DNA of 64,000 bases, from positions 4,829,219-4,893,218 of the forward strand of contig NZ_CP094828.1 in assembly GCF_022865125.1 (NCBI RefSeq). Reading direction: 5' to 3'. The notes beneath the pieces were generated by a model that searched no databases, was not told the origin of the DNA, and saw only the letters and a program-made list of their open reading frames with translations. Source of the stretch: Acuticoccus sp. I52.16.1. GTDB taxonomy: Bacteria > Pseudomonadota > Alphaproteobacteria > Rhizobiales > Amorphaceae. The translations under genes were made by a program, and so were the position numbers. Below, one piece after another: positions 22,201-30,800 of this stretch. How positions within the stretch are numbered: the first letter of the stretch is position 1; each line of letters begins with the position of its first letter.

Positions 22201-25200
22201 CGGCGGCGGCGGGACCGGCGGCACCGGCAACGCCAGCGCATCGAGCCCCAACCTCGGCGGCAAAACCGGCACCTCCGTCACCGCCACGTTCGGGATCGGC
22301 GGGAGCGGCGGGGGCGGCGGATCCGGCGGCACCGTCATGGCGACGAACCAGGCCGGCTCGACGATCATCACCGTGGGACCCGCCGCGCAGGGCATCCTTG
22401 CCCAGTCCATCGGCGGCGGCGGTGGCGTCGGCAGCGGTGGCCAGGCCGCAGCGAGCGGCGACAACTACGAAATCAACACCAGCGTCGGCGGGAGCGGCGG
22501 GGCCGCCGGCGCCGGCGGCGACGTCACCGTGACCAATCACGGCACCATCTCGACCGGCGCCGTCTACACCAACGCGGCCAACCTCGGCGTTACGATGGGC
22601 GGCGACAGCGTGGGCATCTTGGCGCAGTCGATCGGCGGCGGCGGTGGGGTGGCCGGCACGTCCGACGCGGCCGCCACCATCGACACCGCCGGCCAGGTGG
22701 AGAATGCGCTCAACGCGCCGTCGGCGAGCTATTCGGCGGACCTCGCGATCGGCGGTTTCGGCGGGGCGGGCGGCGATGGCGGAACCCTCGCCGTCACCAA
22801 TTCCGGCACCATCACCACCCTCGGGGCCCGTGCCTTCGGCATCGAGGCGCAGTCGATCGGCGGCGGCGGCGGTACCGGCGGCGCCGCAACCTCGACCTCC
22901 AACGCCGCCAAGGGCAAAGGCGCGGGCGGGACCTATTCCGCCGATGTCTCCGTCGGCGGCTACGGTGCGGCGGCCGGCGACGGTGGCTCGGTCACCGTCA
23001 CGAACACGGGCACCATCCTGACCTCCGGCTATTCGGCGCACGGGCTCCTGCTGCAGTCGATCGGCGGCGGCGGCGGCAGCGCCGGCGAGGGCACCGTCGA
23101 CAACTCCACCACCATCGGGATCGGCGGCGGCGCGACGCTGGCGGACGGCGCTTCCGGCAACGGGGGCAGCGTGGACGTCATCGACAGCGGCGCAATGTCG
23201 ACCGCCGGAGACGACGCCTACGCGGTCCTCGCCCAGTCGATCGGCGCGGGCGGCGGGCACGCCAGCGCCGGCTGCACCAACTCGGCCGCCAACAGCAAGC
23301 AGCGCTACAGTGCGACGCTGTGCCTCGGCAATTCCCGCGTCGGCGTCACGGTGTCGGGAAGCGACTGGAGCGATCCGTCGGACTTCACCCTCGACGTCGG
23401 CGGCAAGCAGGGCTCGAACGGCGACGGCGGCTCGGTCGCGATCGCCAAGAGCGCGGGGTCTATCGTGACCACCGGTGCGCGCGCGATCGCCATCGCGGCA
23501 CAGTCGATCGGCGGCGGCGGCGGCCTCGTCGCCGCCTCGTCCGACAACGTCGCGGGCGTCGGCTATGGTGACGGAACGTCCAGCGGTACGGGCGGCCAGG
23601 TCAGCATCGACCTATCGAGCGGCGTCGACGTCACCACCTACGGCGACGGGGCGTTCGGCGTTCTCGCCCAATCGATCGGCGGCGGCGGCGGCTTGGCCGG
23701 CGATACGTCCCAGGCGCTCAGGGTCGGCAGGGTCAACGTGGCGGCGTCCGGCACGGCCACCTCCGCGGCGAATGCGGTGTCGATCACGACCGGCGCCACG
23801 ATCGCGACGTCCGGTGCCAACGCGCACGGCCTGTTCCTCCAATCCATCGGCGGTGCCGGCGGCGCGTTGGGCCGCGCGTCCGCCCTGGTGGCGGGGAACG
23901 CCCGGACCGCGCCCGGCCAGCTCGGCAGCGGTGGAGCGATCACGGTCGACCAGACCGGAGGCTCGATCAGCACGAGCGGCGCGGGGGCGATCGGCATCTT
24001 CGCCCAGTCGAGCGGCAACGCCATCACGCAGAACGCGATCGCGATCGCGGTGGGTGGCACCGTCTCGGGCGGTACCGGAAGACGGGCGGCGGGCATCGTG
24101 GTGTCGGGCGGCGTATCGCCCGGCGGGACGACCCTCGAGCCGTCCGCCGGCAACACGATCACCATCGACGCCGGCGGCACGGTCACCACCGCGGACGGCA
24201 CCTCCGGCACCGCCGTGGTGGCCTACGACAGCATCACGTCGCTGAGCAACGAGGGCACTCTCACCGGCAGCGTCGACCTCACTGCGAGCGGGAGAACGCG
24301 CGCCGCTCCCGCAACCACCACGCTGAGCGCCCACGATGGTCCCGCCCGGTTGCGCGGCACCGTCGCGAACGCCGGGCTCTTCGAGAGCGGCGCCAGGGTG
24401 AGCGCGGCCAGGTTCACCAACACCGGGATATTGTCGCCCTTCGGCGCGGGGACGATCGGCACCACCGCCATCGCCGGCGACTTCACGCACGAGCGCGGCG
24501 GCACGCTCGAGATCGATATCGACGTCCTCGCCGAAGACGGACCGAGCGACAGCCTCTCGGTGGGCGGGACCGCGCGCGTCGACGGCACCATCGCCCCGGT
24601 GGCGGCGAACCTCCTGCCCGGCCGCTATGCGGTGATCTCGGCAGGCACCCTCACAACGGAGGCCACGGCGCTCTCCTCGCTCCTCGTCGATTGGGAGGTG
24701 GCGCGCGATGCCGCGACCCTATCCCTCACGCCCGATGCCCGTTTCCAATCCGAAGCGGCGGCGCTGCCGGACAACGCGGCCTCGGTCGGCGCCTACCTGC
24801 AACGCACGTGGGATGTCGGCGGATCGGCGGCGCTGGCGCCGCTCTTCGGGACCCTGGCCGGGGTCGCGTCGGGGCCGGACTATCAAGCCTTGCTGGAAAA
24901 CCTCTCCGGGGAGAACCGGGCCGCCCATGCCAGCGACCAGATCTTCGCGAGCCGCGAAGCGCTGGACGCCACGTTCAGCTGCCCCGTTTTCGTCGACGAG
25001 GGGACGCTGCTCGGCGAGGACGAATGCGCCTGGGCGAACGTGTCCGGCGGCGTCGCCAATCGCTGGGGCCAGCCGAGCTATCGGCGCGACGCCATGAGCT
25101 TCCGCATCGGCGGCCAGGCCGAGATCGCGGACGGCTGGTACCTCGGAGCGACAGGCGCCTATGGGTTCGACAGCGCCTCCGGCGGCGGTAGCAGCAGCAC

Positions 25201-25837
25201 CGGCGACAGCATCGACGGCGGCGTCGCCCTCAAGCGCTCGGCGGGCCCCTGGTATTTCGCCGCGGGCGCCAACGTCGGCTACAACTGGTACGACGAGGCG
25301 AGGATGGCGACCGTCGGCGGTGTCACCTATCGCCTCGACGGGGACTCCAGCGTGTTGACGGTCGGCGGCCGGGTGCGCGCCGCCTACGAGTTCGCGTTCG
25401 ACAGGGTCTACCTCCGCCCCTTTGCCGATCTCGACGTCCTGTTCAGCCACCTGCCGCAGCACACCGAGAGCGGTCCGCCGGGCGTCGCGCTCAGTCTCGA
25501 GGAGGAGAACGAGGTCACGATCGGCGTCTCGCCGATGCTGGAGGCCGGCGGGCGGATCGATCTCGGCGACGGGTGGCGGTTGCGCCCCTATGCGGCAGCG
25601 GGGCTGGTGCTGCTCTCGCAGGACGGTTACGCGTCGCACGCCGGTCTGGTCGGTGCGCCGGAAGGTGCCGGAACGTTCGAGGTCGAGAGCGACGCGCCCG
25701 ACGTCCTCGGCCGCCTCCGCCTCGGCGCCGAGATCTATGCCCCGCAGAACTTCGACTTGAAGGTCGAATACGACCTGCAGTCCGGCAAGGACTACCTCAC
25801 CCAATCAGGAAGCCTGCGCCTGGAATACCGGTTCTAG
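19211..25837 (+). CDS. Giant glycine-rich autotransporter (type Va)
   Basis: A 2,208-residue surface protein. Residues 1-39 form an extended signal peptide with an Arg-rich n-region (ending QAAHA). The passenger (about 40-1900) contains roughly 16 copies of a module built around GILAQSIGGGGG, alternating with TVTNTGTI-type strands, as in beta-helical passengers. The C-terminal barrel (about 1937-2208) ends in an aromatic residue (LRLEYRF), as BAM substrates do. The ATG at 19211 follows GGGAGGGGG; the frame runs on to 19115 but lacks a better start. It is monocistronic. Adhesion or biofilm is the usual role of such proteins; no protease triad or integrin motif was seen. Confidence 0.93.
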   Translation: MADDGLRLRFFSALRRGRRVLTACVAGAGIALTQAAHAQVQNPVLYPQSADCTQTTQGGTDYVTQLATCQNDVSQSGALPFTASYSNGQDVFGSPSTIYALSGNVSGVGASSGNDYMLFYGSFGQPPNDTYKFLPIWTDGSSVTVTNTADLTWTNAVGGPPLTTIVGTENDGLQFVFGGSGGGAVVGLSQGAPGIADDEPNAANFNAGAGGAVTMTHSGALSVSGNGTGVVSLAGIAAYSLGGNGAANKTHDDDFAGDGGDGGTIDLTNTGTISISNTADTLMPNVGMLAVSRGGAPGALTSGDHANLYGNSGAGGAIRVDHYGTITGSAINTIGIGAFSIGGDGGLDTGHGVGSAPGISGSGGSVDVTLHGGSTIALEGASGIGVLAASSVGPSAQSNVTSAISGGPVSVTIEEGASISVNSNGAFGIGVAAISTGSPDILRPFQSSVVSPAGSGYSGAVGVTNGGTIETSGSLAIGILALSAGGSTVMTSNSGGVSDFGNYAPAPLIRAQNTVSVVNTGSVTTNGGSAFGIYAASNGAGGIINIAQAAQWADATTPASGVYVGGLDGTGAYGGTVSVTHSGTIVTGDGTGGGNLAIGILAQSLGGSGGTTGGPSAPILVGDSGGTGGDGGTVTVTTTGASPITTYDKGAIGILAQSVGGGGGNGGNASGIFVPTGGAGGTGGDGGAVSVSLSDAPGSGIATYGDFAAGVIAQSVGGGGGNGGYSDSVGLAISTSIGGTGGDGGEGGSVTVTNGYVITSAGNQSHGVVAQSVAGGGGNGGAANAYSAGVLSVSLAVGGSGGNGQQAGAVTVYNNDHIYTGCADPGTVACGYRIAATQSPDGADAIGILAQSVGGGGGTGGAATAKSLSLPSDDIPVSFAASFASGGTGGGGGDGAGVGVSNSGEVWTGGDGGYGILAQSVGGGGGNGGDSTAASYAIEGGAPSIKLSAALGGTGGIGGSGGAVTVTNGASAECPGCDGQIYTFGQSATGILAQSIGGGGGTGGTGNASASSPNLGGKTGTSVTATFGIGGSGGGGGSGGTVMATNQAGSTIITVGPAAQGILAQSIGGGGGVGSGGQAAASGDNYEINTSVGGSGGAAGAGGDVTVTNHGTISTGAVYTNAANLGVTMGGDSVGILAQSIGGGGGVAGTSDAAATIDTAGQVENALNAPSASYSADLAIGGFGGAGGDGGTLAVTNSGTITTLGARAFGIEAQSIGGGGGTGGAATSTSNAAKGKGAGGTYSADVSVGGYGAAAGDGGSVTVTNTGTILTSGYSAHGLLLQSIGGGGGSAGEGTVDNSTTIGIGGGATLADGASGNGGSVDVIDSGAMSTAGDDAYAVLAQSIGAGGGHASAGCTNSAANSKQRYSATLCLGNSRVGVTVSGSDWSDPSDFTLDVGGKQGSNGDGGSVAIAKSAGSIVTTGARAIAIAAQSIGGGGGLVAASSDNVAGVGYGDGTSSGTGGQVSIDLSSGVDVTTYGDGAFGVLAQSIGGGGGLAGDTSQALRVGRVNVAASGTATSAANAVSITTGATIATSGANAHGLFLQSIGGAGGALGRASALVAGNARTAPGQLGSGGAITVDQTGGSISTSGAGAIGIFAQSSGNAITQNAIAIAVGGTVSGGTGRRAAGIVVSGGVSPGGTTLEPSAGNTITIDAGGTVTTADGTSGTAVVAYDSITSLSNEGTLTGSVDLTASGRTRAAPATTTLSAHDGPARLRGTVANAGLFESGARVSAARFTNTGILSPFGAGTIGTTAIAGDFTHERGGTLEIDIDVLAEDGPSDSLSVGGTARVDGTIAPVAANLLPGRYAVISAGTLTTEATALSSLLVDWEVARDAATLSLTPDARFQSEAAALPDNAASVGAYLQRTWDVGGSAALAPLFGTLAGVASGPDYQALLENLSGENRAAHASDQIFASREALDATFSCPVFVDEGTLLGEDECAWANVSGGVANRWGQPSYRRDAMSFRIGGQAEIADGWYLGATGAYGFDSASGGGSSSTGDSIDGGVALKRSAGPWYFAAGANVGYNWYDEARMATVGGVTYRLDGDSSVLTVGGRVRAAYEFAFDRVYLRPFADLDVLFSHLPQHTESGPPGVALSLEEENEVTIGVSPMLEAGGRIDLGDGWRLRPYAAAGLVLLSQDGYASHAGLVGAPEGAGTFEVESDAPDVLGRLRLGAEIYAPQNFDLKVEYDLQSGKDYLTQSGSLRLEYRF
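20990..24020 (+). repeat. Passenger repeat module, about 16 degenerate copies
   Basis: The protein-level unit runs from about 55 to 90 residues and centres on A-Q-S-[IVL]-G-G-G-G-G. Copies begin near 21000, 21169, 21336, 21511, 21749, 21953, 22180, 22389, 22615, 22840, 23041, 23224, 23491, 23659, 23829 and 23995. The last copies decay (QSIGGAGG, then QSSGNA). At DNA level the cores are long runs of GGCGGCGGC-like sequence, which invite slippage and recombination. Confidence 0.8.
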
Positions 25838-25939
25838 AGCGCGTTCAGGAAAAGTGGAGCCGGTTTTCCGCCCGGAACGCGCGCATACCAAACGTCTGGA
25901 GCGCGGGCGGTGAACGCAAGTTCATTGAACGTGCTCTAG
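25834..25939. repeat. Palindromic intergenic repeat, 106 bp
   Basis: Terminal inverted repeats of 13 bp, CTAGAGCGCGTTC and GAACGTGCTCTAG (12 of 13 match), enclose an inner hairpin, GGAAAA with TTTTCC inside GCGCGTTC with GAACGCGC. The left half strongly resembles a palindromic repeat found in many copies in Rhizobiales genomes. The left terminus supplies the TAG stop codon of the autotransporter gene. The rest of the gap to the tRNA (25940-26143) holds nothing I can assign. Confidence 0.65.
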
Positions 25940-26143
25940 GCTCCGGCGGCGGGGGCCAGCGTCGCCGCCCGGGCGTTTGAGCCGCGACGCTGCGAGCCGC
26001 CGCCAGCCGATGCGTCGACCGCGCGGTCACGGAGAGGTGCCTGAGAGGTGCGTCGGATGTTGGGTGTCGTCGCAAATCGCTGCCCCGGCGCGCGCCCGAG
26101 ACGGGGCGTCCGAGCCGCTGTCGCACGCAATCGGGGGGAATTT

Positions 26144-26218
26144 TGGCACGCCCTAGGGGAGTCGAACCCCTCTTTCCAGAATGAAAATCTGGCGTCCTAA
26201 CCGATAGACGAAGGGCGC
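26144..26218 (-). tRNA. tRNA-Glu (anticodon TTC)
   Basis: The minus strand folds into a 75-nt cloverleaf: acceptor GCGCCCT with AGGGCGT (one G-T pair), anticodon arm CCAGA-TTTTCAT-TCTGG giving anticodon TTC, and T arm with GGTTCGACTCC. Discriminator G and an encoded CCA are at the 3' end. Confidence 0.95.
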
Positions 26219-26313
26219 GCAGGGCCGGACCAGCCGGTCCGGGCGTTATAGGGAGACGGCGCCGCCGACACAAGAGCGTCACACCGCGAAATGGGCCGAA
26301 AAGTCAGGCTCAG

Positions 26314-27147
26314 TCAGCCCGATTTGACGCAGGACGCCGGCGCGCCGGCCGTTACGCGGAGCGGCTTGTCCACAGCTTGTGCATCGTCCCGCCTCGTCCA
26401 GACGGCGCGCGCGGCGGCGAGCGCGTCCGCCAGCGCCCGCGCGGCGGCGAGCGTCGTACCGCTGGCGTCCCGGCCGACCCGCTCGGGCAGATGGCGGCGG
26501 TGAAAGGCGTTGATCACCGGCGCCGGGTCGTCGCCGCTCTCCAGCACGTAGCCGCAGGCCGCCAGCACCTCGACGAGCGGCGGCACGATGTCGCCCGTGG
26601 GTTGATCGCCCGCCGCCGGCTCGGCCGCCAGCACGTGGCCGGCGCAGGCGAGGCGGTGCCAGGGGAAGGCCTCGCCGGGGTCGATCTTGCGGGTCGGCGC
26701 GATGTCGGAGTGGGCGACGACGTTCCATGGCGGGACCGCCCAGCGCGCCCGCAGGTCCGCCAGCAGCGCCAGGAGCGCCTCCACCTGAACGTCGGGGAAA
26801 GTGGGCGCGTGCGGGCGGTGGCCGGGATTGTCGAGCTCGATGCCGATGGAGCGGCTGTTGAGGTCGCGCGCGCCGAACCAGGCGCTCACCCCCGCGTGCC
26901 ACGCCCGCCGATCCTCCTCGACCATCTGCACGACCGCGCCGTCGGCGCCGATGAGGTAGTGCGCGGAGACCTTCGCGTCCGGGTCGCACAGGAGGCGCAC
27001 GGCGGCCTCGGCGCTGGTCATGTCGGTATAGTGGATGACGATCATGTCGGGCGCGGCGACGCCCTTGCGCTCGTTGTGATTGGGGGACGGCACCCAGCGC
27101 ACCGGGCGCCCGTCGCCGAGGCGCCGCTGGGCCGTGGCCGTCCTCAT
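26314..27147 (-). CDS. N-acetylmuramoyl-L-alanine amidase (Amidase_2, AmpD/AmiD-like) with peptidoglycan-binding domain
   Basis: A 277-residue zinc amidase that splits the bond between N-acetylmuramic acid and L-alanine in muropeptides. The zinc ligands of the AmpD fold are visible as VIHYTD (His39), AHSDI (His146) and KIDPG (Asp156); WHAG near 83-86 lines the substrate site. Residues about 185-230 resemble a small peptidoglycan-binding domain (LAACGYVLES, then INAFHRRHLP). No signal peptide, so cytosolic peptidoglycan recycling (AmpD) is more likely than periplasmic action. Its ATG overlaps the TGA of the TerB/DnaJ gene. Confidence 0.9.
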   Translation of the reverse strand: MRTATAQRRLGDGRPVRWVPSPNHNERKGVAAPDMIVIHYTDMTSAEAAVRLLCDPDAKVSAHYLIGADGAVVQMVEEDRRAWHAGVSAWFGARDLNSRSIGIELDNPGHRPHAPTFPDVQVEALLALLADLRARWAVPPWNVVAHSDIAPTRKIDPGEAFPWHRLACAGHVLAAEPAAGDQPTGDIVPPLVEVLAACGYVLESGDDPAPVINAFHRRHLPERVGRDASGTTLAAARALADALAAARAVWTRRDDAQAVDKPLRVTAGAPASCVKSG

Positions 27148-27830
27148 GACAGGTGGGCCATCGCCGCGTCGTAGGCGCTGTTGATCGCGGCGAGACGGTC
27201 GGTCGCGATGCGGACGAACTCCTCAGGAACGCCGCGGGCGATGAGGCGGTCGGGGTGATGCTCGCGCACCAGCTCGCGATAGCGGCGCGTGATCGTCGCC
27301 CGGTCCGCGTCGCGCGCCAGGCCGAGCACCGCGAACGGGTCGCCGTCCGGCTCCAGGTGCCGCGCCTTGATGCGGCTCCACATGACCCCGTCGACGCCGA
27401 AGATCTCGGCGACGCGCTCCAGGAAGTCGAGTTCATTCTCGTGGATCACGCCGTCGGCGGCGGCGATGGTGAAGAGGATGTCGAGGATGTCCTCGTGCAC
27501 GGCGTCGTCGTCGGGGAAGAGCCGGGCGATCTTGCGCGCATAGGCCTCGAACCCGGCGACGTCCTGCTGGGCGAGGTCGAACAGGCGCCGGATCGGCCGT
27601 TGCGCGCTGTCGGGAACGTCGAACCGGTTCCAGAAGCTGGCGGCCTCGCTCATCGTGACGACGCCGTCGGCCTTGGCCATCTTGGCCGCCAGCGCGACGA
27701 CGGCCATCGAAAAGTCGGCTTGGCGGCTCTGCGGGCCGGAGCCGGTGACGCCGCGCATGCGATCGAAGATGTCGGCGCCGACCGCGCCGACCGATTGCAC
27801 CGCCTGTCCGATCGTCTCCCAGACGGCCAT
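27144..27830 (-). CDS. TerB/DnaJ-domain co-chaperone (DjlA-like)
   Basis: A 228-residue protein. A TerB-like helical domain (about 40-155) has two acidic clusters, KADGVVTMSE and AADGVIHENE, of the metal-binding type. A C-terminal J domain (about 164-228) carries the HPD motif at 192-194, which stimulates Hsp70 ATPase. Unlike E. coli DjlA it lacks an obvious N-terminal membrane helix. The start at 27830 (MAVWETIG) is chosen because upstream in-frame sequence is a shadow of the preceding gene. It is sandwiched between that hydrolase gene (1-bp gap) and the amidase gene (ATGA overlap), so the three are one transcript. Confidence 0.9.
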   Translation of the reverse strand: MAVWETIGQAVQSVGAVGADIFDRMRGVTGSGPQSRQADFSMAVVALAAKMAKADGVVTMSEAASFWNRFDVPDSAQRPIRRLFDLAQQDVAGFEAYARKIARLFPDDDAVHEDILDILFTIAAADGVIHENELDFLERVAEIFGVDGVMWSRIKARHLEPDGDPFAVLGLARDADRATITRRYRELVREHHPDRLIARGVPEEFVRIATDRLAAINSAYDAAMAHLS

Positions 27831-27831
27831 G

Positions 27832-30800
27832 TCAGCGGCGCCGGGGTAGCCGCTGGCGCGACGGCAACAGGCGCCGGCCGGGGCGGATGGGGCCGCGCGG
27901 GCGATGCGGCGTCTCGTCGTCGTCCTCCGGTGCTTCGGGCTGGGGCGCGGCGGGCGCCGGCTCGTCGATGGCACGGAACGGGCCGGGCTCGGCGGGGGCG
28001 GCGGCACTCGCGGCCTGGCGCCCGGGCAGCGGGACCCAGACCATCGCGTCGTCGCCGCCGCGCACATCGCCGCCGCGCGCATCGTCGCCATGCGAACCGA
28101 GGGCGACGGGGTGATGGGTGCCGAGCCAGTCGGTCGAGAACAGGCCGTGCGCGCCGCTCAGGTCCTCCAACCCGGCCGGCAGCGCGTCGTTGGCGAACTC
28201 GCCCCCCGGAATGGGGACCGAGCCGTCCATCGCGGTGCCGACGGTGGGGTCGCCGAAGGTCGGGGCGTCCTCGTCGGTCGCGATCGGGCTCTCGGCAAAG
28301 CCGGGCGCCTGGGCGGTGCCGGCGTCGAAATTGCCGTGAACCTCGCCGAACGGGCGGTGATCAGGCGACGGCGTCTCGGCCCGCATCGGCGGGATCGACG
28401 GCTCGGGCTCCTGGACGATCCCTTGGCTCGGCTCGTCCTGTGGCACCGCGGCGTCCACGCGTGCGGCGGACGGGGCCGGTTCGTGCGGAGGCGGCGCGGT
28501 GTGCTGCTGCGCGGCGGCGGGTCGGGGCGCTTCCGGCACGGCCGGGCGAGCCGTGGTGGTGCCGGGTTTCGCCGCGACGAACATCGGGCGCGGCGCGGGC
28601 GCAGCGGGACGATTGCCCGGCGCAGCGGGCGATGGCTCGCGCGAACGCTGCGCCCCGCTCTGCCCGGCCGGCGGCGTCGTCGCCTCCGGGACGGTCGGTC
28701 TCGCCGCAGGGGCATCCGGCGCCGAATGCCCGCTAGGCGAGGTGCCGTCCGCTGCGTGGGGCTCGGCCGCGGTCGCGGGGGGACGCGCTCCGCCCGGCTT
28801 CGCCCCCTCGCGCGGCGCCCCCTCGCGCGGCGTCGGCACGCCAGCGGCCGGCGGCGCCTCGGCGGCGGCACGCGCGGGCTGCGTCTCGCTGGCTGCGACC
28901 TTGGCGACCCTGTCCGGCTTCGCGTGAGGTGCGTCAGGCTCGGTGGGTGTCTTGACGGACGGTGTCGTGGCGACGGGGGCGCTGGTGCCGGCCGGTTGCG
29001 GGGGCGCTGTCCGAGTTCCGGCGGGCGTCCCGGCCTGGAGGGGCGGCGCAGGTGAGGTCGACGGCGCGGCCGTGCCGGGCTCCGCGCGGCCGGCTGGCGG
29101 CGCGACCGGAGCGGGAGCGGCTTCGCCGGCGCCGACGCGGGTCGACGGTGACGGCGATTCCGGGATCGGCCCTCCGGCCGCCGGGGCGGGTCGCTCTGGC
29201 GCGCCGTTTGCGGACGTTCCGCTGGCGGCGGCCTTCGGCGTGGGCGCAACCGTGTGTCCGCCTCGGTTCTCGGCCGTGGACGACGCGTGGGTCGCGGTCG
29301 GGGCGCGCGGCGTGGTCGAAGCGGGTTCGGTGCTCGGTGCGGCGGCGGCTCGGGCGCTCGCCCGATGCGGTGCGCGCTGGGCCTCACCGTCGGGGGCGGC
29401 GTGCGGCGGCGTCACCCCCTCGGGTGCCGCAGCCTTCGCGGATCCGATCGCTGCCGCGGCCGGGCGGGCGGGCGCACTGTCGCGCCCCGCGGCGGTCGGC
29501 ACGTCCCGCGGAGGGGGCGCCTGCGGGGCGGCGGCGGCCTTCGCGGTATCGGCGCCCGGCGCGGGCGTTTCGTCGCCCGACTGACGCTCCGCGGCCTTCT
29601 GGCGGCGCAAGGCGCGGGCAGCGGCGCGGCGCTTCTCGACCACGGGATCCAACGGCGGCACGCCGGGGCGGCCGCTTTCGGCCTTTGCGGACTGCGCGGC
29701 CGGGGGTGGGGCCTCGGAGCCGGGTGAGGCAGCCGCGTCTGCGCGCCGCGGCGGCTCGACCTTCGGGTCGATCCTGGCCTCGGCCTTCGTCGGCGTCCGG
29801 GGAGGCGGGGTCTTGCGCGCCGTATCGGCGACGACGCGTTGGGCCGCTGCGATCAACTCGGTGGCGCTCGGCTCCGGTTTGGGCTCTGCGGCGGGCTTGC
29901 CGCTGGAGCGCGCGCGCGGGCGGGATTCGGCCGCCATGCTCTTGCGCGCCAGAAGCCGCTTGCGCAGCCGCTCCGAGCCCGCCTGGAAGGTCGCGGCCGG
30001 AAGGCCTTCGCCGGAGGTGGCGCCCGATTTCGTCCCCTCGGGCGGGGGCGTCCTGCCGGGTGTCGCCGTCGCCGAGGCGGCCTCCGCCGACTTCGGCAGC
30101 GTTGCGGGGGGCGCAGTCCGGGCGGCGTCGTCGGACGCCGGCTTCGGCTCCGCCCGCAGCGGTGGCGCGACATCGGCGGCCGCGGGCTGGGACACCGCAG
30201 GCATCGCGGGGGTCGACACCGTGGCCGCCTCGCTGGGGGACGGAGGCGCGGCGGGCGAGGGCGACGCCTCTGGCGACGAGGCCACCGGTGGGGACGTCTC
30301 TGGCGAGGATGACGGCGGCGATGACTGTGGCGACGATGACTGTCGTGGTGAGGCGGCCGGACGCGCGCCGGGAACTGCACCCGGCATCCCTCGGGCGCCG
30401 TTCGGTGCCGCGTCGATACCGGCGGAGGCCGTCGCCGCTGCGGCGAACGGCACGGAGCCATCCCCCTCGGGGGTAAATGTCGCCATCTCCTCGGAGCCGG
30501 CCGGCGTCTTCGCACTCGTGGCGGGCGTCGTCTTCGCCACGGTCGCAGGCGCTGCTGTCGACGGTGCCGCGGGAGGGGCGGGGCGGGGCGGAACGAATGC
30601 CTCGGCGGTAGCCGGGGCCTTCGGCGCCGCGCGGGGGGCGAGCGCCGCGGCGGCGGCCGCTGTCGGCATGGTGGCGGCGGCGGCCGTCGGAGCCGGGGCG
30701 GCGGAGATGCGCGCGCGCGGCATCACCGGTGGCGGGGCGACGCGGGCGCCCGGCGCGGCGTCGAAACGCAGGGCGCGGCCGAGGCGCGACGAACGACGCG

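Noticed and set aside
18806-23260. Very long minus-strand frame opposite the autotransporter
   Set aside because: It mirrors the Gly-rich repeats and shows no family features; the plus strand has signal peptide, passenger and barrel.
26031-26055. tRNA-Ser-like fragment (GGAGAGGTGCCTGAGAGGT)
   Set aside because: Only the 5' part resembles a tRNA; no anticodon arm, variable arm or T arm follows, and the resemblance comes from a direct GAGAGGTGC repeat.
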